Source: Buddleja alternifolia (lineage: Eukaryota > Streptophyta > Magnoliopsida > Lamiales > Scrophulariaceae). From it: DNA of 64,000 bases. Location: contig CM033399.1 in the NCBI GenBank assembly GCA_019426215.1, positions 20,903,022 through 20,967,021 of the forward strand. Direction: 5' to 3'. A program made the position numbers and the translations under genes. The number at the start of each line of letters is the position of its first letter. Position 1 is the stretch's first letter. Under the pieces are notes generated by a model. It searched no databases. It was not told where the DNA came from and saw nothing but the letters and a program-made list of their open reading frames with translations. Positions 36,108-46,229 of this stretch are shown one piece after another.

Positions 36108-37376
36108 CCTGAACATTTGAAAGCCTCTCAGATTGAGTAGCGGCTGGAGGATCTGAGCTGACTTCGGGAACAGCGTCAGAGAAAGAAGCACTAGCTGACT
36201 CTCTAAGCGCTGGTTTTGAAGGAGCGCTAGAGGATACTGCGGGAGTAGAAAGAGGAGTACGCCTTCGTGCAAGCGGTACTTCTTCTTCTACGGCTTCTTC
36301 TTCCTTGGGAATGGGAAAAACAAACGCTTGAGGAGGAGATGGAGATTTAGGAGAGGGAGAAGGAGAAGGGATTTTTTGTTTCTTTTTGGGGTCCGGCTTC
36401 TTCTTCTTAAGATCAGGCTTTTGTTTCTTTGCGGGCTTGGATGGCTCAGTGACTCGGAGAGTGATCTTTCTCTTAGGTCGCTTGACTACCACTTCTTCTT
36501 CTGATGAAGAGGACGATGATGAAGAAGACGCTTGATCTTCATCATCACTGCGAACAACTCCTTCGGACGCTGTTCTTTAGGAACCGCTGCTCCGCCGGGT
36601 TTTCACGGGTGAAGAAGCTCGCTTATCATTTTCTTGCCATAAAATTTGGTCGCTGGAATCTTTTTGCCAAAAGATTGCGTATATCCGCAAGCGCAAAGAA
36701 TACGGCTTAGCACAATCCCGTAAGGCTTGGGATTAACAGACTTAGCCATCGCTGCTTTGAAGCGATTGAAAACGTAGAGAGACCAGTTAACTTTTAACTT
36801 GGTTAGGATGGCTACCATCATCTTGTATTGAATGTTGGTGATTTTGTCAAAAGTTCCTTTTCTGCATTCAATAATCTTTGAACAAATATCAGCGAGGATG
36901 ACGTATTCGCCCTTCATATCATTCTTCTTGAAGTTTGGCTCATACGCGGCGTTAACATCGTCTTTCTTGATCAAATCCCAGACATTGGTAGCATCTCCGA
37001 GATTGACATGTTCTACCTCACTGCCGTGATTCGGGAGATTTAGTAGTGAAGAAATCAGAGAGGGAGTGAGAACAAAGGTCTCTTTAGCAGAAGGAAAGAC
37101 GCAGGATATGGAATTGCCGTCTTTAGAAATTTCACCATTATTGAAAAAGTAGAGAGATTCTTCTTCATAGTAGTTGTAAGTAGTAGTAAGCATGTCTCTC
37201 AAACCAGATTCTTGAACGAGTGGAAGAATCGTTCGAAGAGGGAAGTTCTGGTTATCAAAAAGATAATCCCAGTTAACCAAAAATCCGGCGTTAACCGTCA
37301 CTGGTTTTTCAGCACGGGAAGGTTTTCCGGTAGCAGAAGTTGCTGTTTTGGAAGATTTTGAAGCTTTGGGTGCCAT
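36108..37376 (-). pseudogene. env-like gene, exon 1
   Basis: Starts at the ATG at 37376 in the context AGCAATGGC, close to the plant initiation consensus. The first 257 codons resemble the 'putative plant transposon protein' domain found after pol in Sirevirus-like elements and in related plant sequences (motifs NWDYLFDNQ, LTPSLISSLLNLP, VAILTKLKVNWSLYVFNRF). A frameshift near 36605-36620 and a TAA at 36577-36579 precede a Ser/Glu-rich and then Lys/Pro-rich segment (KRPKRK, repeated PSPSPK) that looks nuclear or nucleic-acid binding. It ends at a strong splice donor. Function unknown. Confidence 0.68.
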
Positions 37377-37491
37377 TGCTGAAAGGTGAAACTTTGAAGA
37401 AAAGAGAGAAGATTTTGCTTTTTAGAGAGAAAAGACTTTTACAGAGGAGAGATTGGAAGTGATAAAGGTTTTCTGTAAAAGTTTTGAGAGG

Positions 37492-37499
37492 TTTAAATA
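37492..37499 (-). promoter_or_regulatory. TATA-like box upstream of the env-like gene
   Basis: TATTTAAA on the minus strand lies about 116 bp before the start codon; the leader between them is strongly pyrimidine-rich (TCTCTCTTTTCTTC), as in many plant 5' untranslated regions. Whether it drives a separate transcript is not shown. Confidence 0.4.
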
Positions 37500-38218
37500 G
37501 AGGGTAAAAATAACTCCTCAATTGGTAGATGAATGACACGTGTACAGAAGTAAATGAGAAAGAGATCTGAACCGTGTACACATAACTTCGGATGTCAAAA
37601 AGTGCGGTAAAATAGGATATTATAACATTTTTCGGATCCACAGTTACTTTTTGAAAACGTTTGAAAAAATTTGAAATTTTCAGCGTAAATTACACGCGAC
37701 TGATAGTACACTGACACGTACTCAGATGCATGCATTTTAATGAACTGCCTAGGTTTAGATAGGAATCATAACCGTCAGTTTGATTTGATAGGCACGTGTG
37801 GGTAGTTAACAAATCTAGACTTTTGGACTCATCCACACGCTACTTTGGGGCGATGAAAACTATGCATGAATTTTTGTGAAAGAGAGTTACTTTAGCGTTG
37901 AAGTGGGAATTCTTTCAACGCTGAAAATTCTTTTATAAAGTAAATATAATTTGATACATATCAATCGCTTGTTGGATTTTTAAACCTTTCATTTTATAAG
38001 CGATCAGATTGTAATGAGTACAAGTAAACGCTAACGATCGGTGCATAGGATTTGTTAAGGTCATTTTGATCATAGTCGCTTACTTGATGAAGTAAGTACA
38101 ATTTTAAAGTTCCCCCTAAAATTGATAACTCGTTTCATTTTTGGAAAAATAGTTTAGACATAATCATAAAGTGGATTCCTCCTAAATTATATGCCTATTA
38201 AATATGATGCTTTATGAT
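37500..38218 (-). other. element C spacer between pol and env-like gene
   Basis: About 720 bp without coding similarity. It presumably holds the signals, if any, for expressing the downstream gene. AGCG/CGCT words continue here as in the rest of the element. Confidence 0.6.
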
Positions 38219-41200
38219 TTAAGCGTTTAAATCAAACATACCTAATTCACTTCTTAAAGTGAGAAAGCGTTGTTCGTTGAGTGCTTTGGTGAAGATATCT
38301 GCCAGTTGTTTGTCAGTTCCAATGAAATGCATGGAGATATCTTTCTTTTGAACATGGTCACGCAAGAAATGGTATCTAATGTCAATGTGTTTGGTTCTAG
38401 AATGAAGGACAGGATTTTGGGTCATAGCTAAAGCGCTTTGGTTATCACAATGGATTGGGGTAGGACCTAGGATTGTTCCATAATCTCTAAGTTGTTGCCT
38501 CATCCAAAGGATTTGTGCACAACAGCTTCCAGCAGCTACATATTCTGCCTCAGCGGTAGAAGTCGCTATAGATTGTTGTTTCTTACTATGCCACGAAACT
38601 AGTCTATCACCTAGAAATTGACATGTACCACTAGTACTTTTTCTATCTATTTTGCATCCTGCAAAATCTGCGTCTGAATAACCAATTAGTTCAAAAGGAG
38701 AATCCTGTGGACACCATAAGCCCACATTTTGTGTGCCTTTTAGGTACTTAAGGATTTTCTTGGTAGCACTTAAGTGTGATTCTCTAGGATCAGATTGAAA
38801 ACGTGCACACATGCATACCAAAAACATAATATCAGGTCTACTAGCGGTAAGATAGAGAAGTGATCCAATAATACCCCTATAGTTAGTGATATCAATTTTC
38901 TTCCCACTTTCATCTTTATCTAACTTAAGCCTTTGGCTCATTGGAATTTTTGAAGATGATGCATTTTCCATACCAAATTTCTTAATCATATCTCTAGTAT
39001 ACTTAGCTTGGTTTATAAATATTCCATTAGGGAGTTGCTTAACTTGTAATCCTAAGAAAAAAGTTAATTCACCCATCATGCTCATTTCAAATTGTTCTTG
39101 CATCATTTTCGAAAATTTCTCACACAATCGCTTATTAGTAGATCCAAATATAATATCATCAACATAGATTTGGACTAAGAGAATATCTTCATTATGAGTA
39201 ATTTTAAATAACGTTGTGTCAACGCTGCCTTTTGAAAAGCCTTTACCTATAAGGAAGATAGAGAGAGTGTCATACCATGCTCTTGGTGCTTGTTTAAGGC
39301 CATAGAGTGCCTTATCCAGTTTGTAGACCATACTCTTGCCATGGTTGTTGATGAATCCTGGAGGTTGCTCCACATAGACTTCTTCTTGAAGTTTACCATT
39401 CAAGAATGCACTCTTCACGTCCATTTGATATACTGTAAACTTGTTGAATGCGGCAAATGCTAGGAACATTCTAATCGCTTCAAGACGGGCTACTGGGGCA
39501 TATGTTTCATCAAAATCAATTCCTTCTTCTTGACAATAACCCTGAGCGACTAATCTAGCTTTGTTTCTTATAACAATGCCATCTTCATCCATTTTGTTCC
39601 TAAAAACCCATCTAGTTCCAATGACTCCTTGATGAGTTGGTCTTGGTACTAGCGTCCAAACCTTTGCTTCTCTCAAATTGGTTAAGCTCTTCTTGCATCG
39701 CTTCTACCCAACTTGAATCACTAAGCGCTTCATCCACTTTCTTTGGTTCCATTTGAGATAGGAAGCTTGCGAACATGGCCTCATTAATTGTAGCGGACCT
39801 AGTTCTAATAGGTGCTTCAATATCTCGAATCACTAGATCTGGTGGATGATCTCTAAGCCATTTTCGGTCTGGTTGGAACGGGTTGATAGACTCTTGATTA
39901 TCAATCGCTTGATTCTCATTTGTCTCTTGCGCAGTCGTTTCATCATTCACAGTTCCAATTTGCTCTTAATGATCATTCTCTTCATGATCATTAGCGATTC
40001 TGACTTCATCATAATTTGTAACCTCACGAGTAACCTTTGGAAAAGGCACAGAGATCTCATCATCCTCATTGTCACTATCATCTTCAAGATTAATTTGTGA
40101 CGCTTGTTCGACAAGATCTTCAATTCCTACATCATCAGGGTCAACCTTACTCGGCTCTTGGTTAGCATCATCAAACACAACATGAATGGATTCTTCAACC
40201 TTTGATTTGATCTTATTTAGGATGCGAAAGCTCTTTCCATTTTTGGCATATCCTAGAAAGATTCCCTCATCCGCTTTAGGATCAAATGTCTTTAGGCTTT
40301 GGGATCCAATGTTATGAATGAAACATTTCGAACCAAAAACATGAAAATATGAAACGTTACGCTTACGTCCCTTCCACAACTCATATGGAGTCTTCTCATG
40401 TTGCTTGTTGATCATACACCGATTCTGAGTGTAGCAAGCGGTGTTGATGGCTTCGGCCCAAAACCTTTGAGGCAGCTTGGATTCTGCTAGCATCGTCCTA
40501 GCGGCTTCTTTAAGCGTTCTGTTCCGTCGCTCAGCAACTCCATTTTTTTGAGGTGTTCTAGGAGCAGAATACTCATGAAGTATTCCTAGATCTGTACAAA
40601 ACTTCTCAACAATTTGGTTAGTAAATTCAGTTCCCTTGTCGCTTCTAATTCTCGTCACCGTTAGGTCTTTTGAATTTTTGCAGTTGACGGATTAGCGCTG
40701 TGAGCTTGACACTAGTTTCATCTTTGGTCGCTAGAAATTCTACCCATGTATAGCGAGAGACATCATCAACTATTACTAGCGAGTACTTTTTGCCACTAAC
40801 ACTCATGATTTGAATAGGTCCAAACAAATCTAAATGCAATAGCTCAAGAACTCTAGAAGTAGATAGACATGGTTTCTTTTTGAAAGATGACTTAACTTGT
40901 TTACCCATTTGACATGCATCACATAAGCGATTCTTTTGAAAGGAACCTTTAGGTAATCCCTCTACAAGATTTAGCGATATTAACTGAGAGATTGCCTTAA
41001 AATTGAGATGATTCATTTTTCTATGCCATAACCAACCTAATTCATTTTGACTTTTAGCAACAAAGCATGTGGGGTTGTTATCAAAAGTAGAATCCCAATC
41101 CACTAAATACACATTGTTTGTTCTTTTTCCTCCTAATTTAGTAGACTTAGTCTTAGCGTCGTTGACATAGCAGAAGTCGCTTGAGAATTTAACATCAAAG

Positions 41201-41460
41201 CCTTTATCACACAATTGACTAATGCTTAACAAATTATGCTTAAGACCCTCAACATAATATACATCACTGATCATGATGTTCCCCCTATGCATGATACCTA
41301 TACCTTTGGTTTTACCTTTGGAGTTATCACCGAATATAACTTGAGGACCATTGGTAGCTCGATAGTTGACTAAGAGATCTTTTGATCCAGTCATGTGTTT
41401 GGATGACCCGCTATCGAAATACCAAACTGAAGTATCGGTGTCGGCTCTAGGTACCTGCAT
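38219..41460 (-). pseudogene. pol: element C pol: protease, integrase, RT, RNase H
   Basis: Nearly complete copia polyprotein. Protease YFDSGSSKHMTG is intact at about 41410. Next comes the pre-integrase zinc region (WHRKMNHLN ... CDACQMGK). The integrase catalytic triad is visible: VDDVSRYTW, RSDKGTEF and GVAERRNRT. RT has KIDMD-equivalent [11 protein letters not shown] and YVDD in [11 protein letters not shown]; RNase H has [16 protein letters not shown] and AEAEYVA, ending ADIFTKAL near the stop. Lesions: a frameshift near 40650, TAA at about 39966, and a frameshift near 39660. These few breaks suggest recent activity. Confidence 0.9.
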
Positions 41461-41471
41461 TAAGGATAGTT

Positions 41472-43658
41472 CTAATTCTTCTTAGGTACCCATGTTTTCT
41501 TGGGTCCTTCAATGTTAGTAACTTTGGTTTGAATTAAAACTTTAGGAACCCATATTTGCCTAGTCTTCATTGTGGGAATACTGGCCTTTTTGGGTTTCAC
41601 ATCGTGTTGTGTGTGCTTTTTGGGTGTGTAATAATATCCTCGATTATAATAGTAGTCATAATCATAGTCATAGTCATAATCATCATAGTATCGATAATAT
41701 GACCTTGACCGTCTCGGATATTGACGCTGGTATTTCCTTGACACTGGCTTGGGTTGCACTTTTGGTGCTTGACGCTTAGCGCTTGATTCACAGTGGTTAG
41801 GTTTATCCTTAGCCTTTTGAGCGTTTGGATGAATCTTTCTTTGTGAATCATTTGCCTTTATCTTTCCCTTGCCTGAGTCAGCTTTGGCTTTCTCATTTGG
41901 CCTCGTACCGTTGTCGCTTGGTTCATTCAGCGTTTGACTTTGTGAACTTTCTTTAACAAAGCGAACACCCTTTCCTTTGTTGTTTGTCGTAACATTAGAT
42001 TTATTTGGTTGTTTACCGAATTTATTGCATCCTAAACCGGTCTTTTCACCAAATAATCTAGTTACCTCAGTCACATTATCCAAGTTTATAGAAGCTTTTG
42101 ATAATGATGAGACGAGCTGCTCTGATTTGGCAAGTCTAGCGATCAGATCAGCTTCTCTTTTGACTATTATATCAAGATCATCTTTTAATTGAATAATTTC
42201 ACTCTCAAGTGATTGGTTCTTCTCAATGCACTGTTGCTGAACTCATAACTCTGCTCTGAGTGTCACTTTATCTCTTGTGAGTGATGAGATAATATCGAGA
42301 TCATTTTGATATATTTTGGTAGCTTCTTGACATTCATTGTAGTATTCTTTGACTTTGTCAAGTAATTCATCATAAGAAAGAGGAATTGATAATTCATTGG
42401 TTACCTTTGGTAGCGAATCGTCAGACGCTTCATCATCTCTTGCCATCAGACAAATCAACGCTGAGTCGCTTGTAGGCTCATCATCACTGCTTTCATCTGA
42501 TGATTCCAAATCCTCTTCAGGTGCGAAGAATGGTTCAGATTCCGCTAGCAATCCCTGTTGGCGAAGGTTGCTTCTGAATTGGTTTCTATCCGCATAGTCT
42601 AGCCTTGAGGGCTTTGACACATTTGGATAAGGGCAATTCACCTGGTAGTGCCCTGGTTTTCTGCAATTATAACACAAATTAGTTTTCATTTTCTGTTCAG
42701 TGGATAATCGCTTTGAGACTACTGGCGCTGAGAGATTTTGAGTAGGGGATGGAGGCGCTTGGTATGGAACTGGCGCTATTGGTTGAGGTGCAGAGTACAC
42801 TGGCGCTTGATACTGAGGCGCTGGAGCAGGGAGAGGAGTCTGAAATGACGTTTGTCCGATAGGATTTCTTTTTTCATGTCTTAGAAATTTTTTGAATTTC
42901 TTGACCAATAAAGCCATTTCCTTTTCTTCATTTGATTCCATGATTTTAACCTCACTAACCGCTTTACCTTTGCTTTTGGTTGTAGCGATTAAAGCTCCTG
43001 ATTCAGTCGCTAAAGTCGATGTGTCACTGACTTCACCCAATTCGAACTCAAATGCCTTTAACTCTGAAAAGACATGTTCTGGAGTAGCAACAGTCTTAAT
43101 TAGATATTTGCTTGGAAGGCTTCTGAAAATTTTATTGACCATTTCCTTGTTGGTCAATTCCTTGTCTAATGACGCTAACTCTGTAACGAGCAAAGTAAAC
43201 CTTGCGTCCAATTGTTCTAGCGTCTCATTGGGCTGCATCTTGAAATGCTCAAATCTTTGCATGGCTATGGAAAGCTTATTCTCCTTCATTTGTGCTGATC
43301 CTTCACATACTATAGCCAGCTTGTCCCATATTTCTTTGGAAGTCTTACATTGTTTGATCTTGTTGAACAATGCATCGTTGTCTCCTAATGCTGAGTAAAG
43401 TGCACTTCGTCCAACATTATCTAGATTTGCCCTTTTTCGATCTTCAGGCGTCCATTCTAACTTAGGTTTCTCGACATAACCATCTGGAGTGGCCTCGGTT
43501 GCTCCAGGGGCTCGAGTTACAACTTTCATAATTTGAATGGGACCACCTGTGATTACATCACACATTTCACTATCGCATGAGCACAAGTAAGCGAATGCTC
43601 TAAGTTTCCAAGAATCATAATTTGACTCTACCAACTTAGACATTTTGTTGAAAGCCAT
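41472..43658 (-). pseudogene. gag: element C gag
   Basis: The capsid-type protein of the element. The start at 43658 (MAFNKMSKL) is about 115 bp inside the 5' LTR. A UBN2-like body (KTSKEIWDKL, LEQLDARFTLLVTEL, FRSLPSKY) fills residues 1-220. A CX2CX4HX4C knuckle (CYNCRKPGHYQVNC) is at about 42640-42680, then an acidic Ser/Asp tract. One TGA at 42243-42245 interrupts the frame, which otherwise stays open through a Lys-rich and Tyr/Asp-rich tail (about 41640-41715) to a stop at 41472. Pol lies in a different frame, overlapping by about 10 nt. Confidence 0.85.
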
Positions 43659-43761
43659 AATGAGATGTTTTTGGAGAGAAAAATTAAAGCGACTAAGTTC
43701 AAAAACAAATGTATCTGAACAAGCAGTTATGCTTGGAAATGCTTAGGTTTCTAATTCAACC

Positions 43762-43773
43762 GCTCTGATACCA
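43762..43773 (-). promoter_or_regulatory. element C primer binding site
   Basis: TGGTATCAGAGC on the minus strand, two bases inside the 5' LTR: complementary to the 3' end of plant initiator tRNA-Met, the usual copia primer. Confidence 0.9.
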
Positions 43774-43775
43774 CT

Positions 43776-45275
43776 TGGTGGTCCCAAGTGGCATACGAAA
43801 GGGTCTAGAAGGGGGGGGGGTGAATAGACCCTGAAGTCTTTTTCGACTACAAAAATTTTCGTATCACTTTAGAAATTTGAACGCTTGGAAAGCTGAGCGT
43901 TTGGGTCAGACGCTTCAGAGTAGTTAACTTAGACTTAGTGATTTCAGCAGTTTACCAAAGTAGGGCAACGCTTTAGATCGCTTAATCAGGGTTAGCACAG
44001 CGGAAATGATTTTTAGCGTTCTTTTAGATAATTTAATCGCTTTGCAATTTTATTTGTCTTTTTCAGAATAATATAATGTGATGAATAAAACAATAAAATA
44101 TAAATGACACAATAAATTGTAAGGTTCACTGGGTGATGTAATCCCAGCTACGTCCTTCTTCTCCTATTTCACTTGGAGGAATTTACTATGATGATTATCA
44201 AAGAATCACACAGAAACTTCTACAAAATAGTAAAGGATGAAAAAGATCTTGGGCTCCTTGATCACACAGACTTCAGCACCAATGAAGATCGTCTTCTTCA
44301 AGCTTCTCTCACTCAGAAATACTGCCTGAAAGGTTTCAACAACTTTTCTCACTCAGATGAAAGGTTGAGGTTTGTCACTAGGTTTGTTTGTTTTAGAGAA
44401 GATCAAACAACTTGGAATATCTCAGTTGGAGTTTGAATTTCTTCTTTGGAAGATATTTGAGATATTTGTGACTGTCTGGAATGTAGATAGAAAGCTTGAA
44501 AGGTTTTGGCTATGGGGTTTCTAAGCTTTTTCCAGAAAGAATGTACGTAAGATTTTTGGCAATAATTTCTCGTATATTCTTGTTTTTATATGTTGGGTTT
44601 TTCTGGAGCAAGATATTTATAGGCAATTTCTTGGGATCTGTCCGTTGGACACATGTAGAAGCGTGCCTTTCACGTGGCGCGTGATAATACCTAGAGTCTG
44701 ACATTCCTGAAAATTTGCTGAATCCAATTGGACGGGAGCAGCTAAAACTCTGAAATTTCTGACAGTCTGGTCAAAAGGGGCTTGTCCACAAGTCATAGTA
44801 CCTTATCACATTTAATGCTCTTATCAGGCATTTAATGCATTTGAATTTATTTCCCGTTGGAAATAAATGTCCGTTGAATGATTGCATTTAAGTCCTTCAT
44901 GACTTGAGGATTTATTTCAAGTGAATCTTACATCCATCGCTTGAGACAATTTGAGCGCTTGATCCATGTATCCTGAAATAGGTTCCTTTAGCGTTTGACG
45001 GATGCTAAGAGACAAATCTTCATCTCTGGTTGACTTCAGACGCTGGTCTTCAACTTCTTCTCTAATAGACTCACCTAGAATTCTACTAGCGATTCAGTTA
45101 CTAAGACTTAGTCTAAAATCTACAAAGATAAAAAATTACAAGCCTAAACAAAATTACAAACTTTCAAATGCTTAAACAATAATCTAAGGCAAGCATAAAC
45201 TTACATTTTATTTGGGGTCTAACAATGAATCCTATCTAGTCATCATCAAAACATCTAACATGAAATTTCCTAACA
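43776..45275 (-). repeat. element C 5' LTR
   Basis: 1,500 bp, near-identical to 31252-32756. TATAAATA is the reverse complement of 44614-44621 and a G-box core CACGTG is at 44671-44676. A direct repeat CATTTAATGC (two copies near 44810-44840) and a short inverted repeat TTTATTTCC/GGAAATAAA lie farther upstream. G10 run at 43811-43820. Confidence 0.93.
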
Positions 45276-45280
45276 GAAGG
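45276..45280. repeat. TSD (GAAGG) right of element C
   Basis: Matches 31247-31251. Confidence 0.92.
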
Positions 45281-46216
45281 GTATGGAATGATCCATTCAT
45301 TCGGTTTTCATTTGAGCTACGAAGTGGGCCATGTGACTAATTAGGTGTTACCCACTTCCTTTGGTTTTCTATCATTGCCAAATGAAACGAACCTAAACAG
45401 TCGCGCTAAAGAATTGATGAAGAAAAATTGAAAAAAGAATTTTCTATTTTATTTTTGGAGAGATTTAATTTATTGGATAAATTAAATAATTAATTAATTA
45501 CTTATTGGATAAGATAATTAATTTAAAGGATAAGATTAATTATTAATTAATTTCTTAGAGAAATATATTAATGAATTAATTTATCTAATTAATTTTATTA
45601 TTCGATTAATTTATTTATTTATTTATTGGATATAATAAATTATTAATTGAATAAACAATTAATTTAACAAAGCAAAAGAAAATCCGGGCCCCGTATGGGG
45701 AGTCCTCATTAGGGCTAGGTTGGATGATCAATTTGGTCTCTTTTGTTGTCTTAGTCAATAAGTCATTGAGATATAAAAGACTTCTCTTAACTTCAACCTA
45801 GATAGAATAATAACAACAATTTCATTGTAACTCTCCAAGAAAAGAAAAAGGAAAAATATCCTCTCTCTCTATACACTAGCTGTCGACCATATAGAGAAGT
45901 AAAAAGGATTTTTTCATCTTCAATTCGTGCGTGGTAATTTAGAGACAAAGTGCTTCGTTGTTTGGATTAATTTTCAAGAAACTTCAAGAAATCAAGACTT
46001 GAAGAATACGAGGATTGAAGAATTCAAAAAGTTCATCAATTCGAAGTTTTGAAGAAGAATTGGATTCTCCAACAACTTCGTTTTAACGAGTAAGTTTTAT
46101 TCGTTAAGTTTATCGTGCAATTTGAATATGCGATCATTGAATTCAACTTTGGGTTTTAAAGTAAAATTTTTGAAATCCTTCCTCTGCGTTTATGTTATTT
46201 TTCTCGAAACCCAACA
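45281..46216 (+). repeat. element B 5' LTR, second part
   Basis: Continues the LTR interrupted at 31251 and aligns with about 52958-53866 of the 3' LTR. TATAAAA is at 45772-45778 (53435-53441 in the 3' LTR). It ends CCCAACA directly before the primer site. Confidence 0.9.
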
Positions 46217-46217
46217 G

Positions 46218-46229
46218 TGGTATCAGAGC
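46218..46229 (+). promoter_or_regulatory. element B primer binding site
   Basis: TGGTATCAGAGC, one base inside the 5' LTR, complementary to initiator tRNA-Met. Confidence 0.9.

Larger units (their letters stand above)
31252..45275 (-). mobile_element. element C: Sirevirus-type copia with extra downstream gene
   Basis: 14,024 bp with two near-identical 1.5-kb LTRs, a TGGTATCAGAGC primer site (minus strand) and an AAAAAGGGGGAAAT polypurine tract. The order on the minus strand is gag (43658-41472), protease-integrase-RT-RNase H (41460-38219), then a large env-like gene (37376-32998) between pol and the 3' LTR. Large size, long LTRs and an env-like frame after pol are typical of the Sirevirus (SIRE/Maximus) lineage. 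It is the youngest element here: few lesions and little LTR divergence. Confidence 0.9.
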
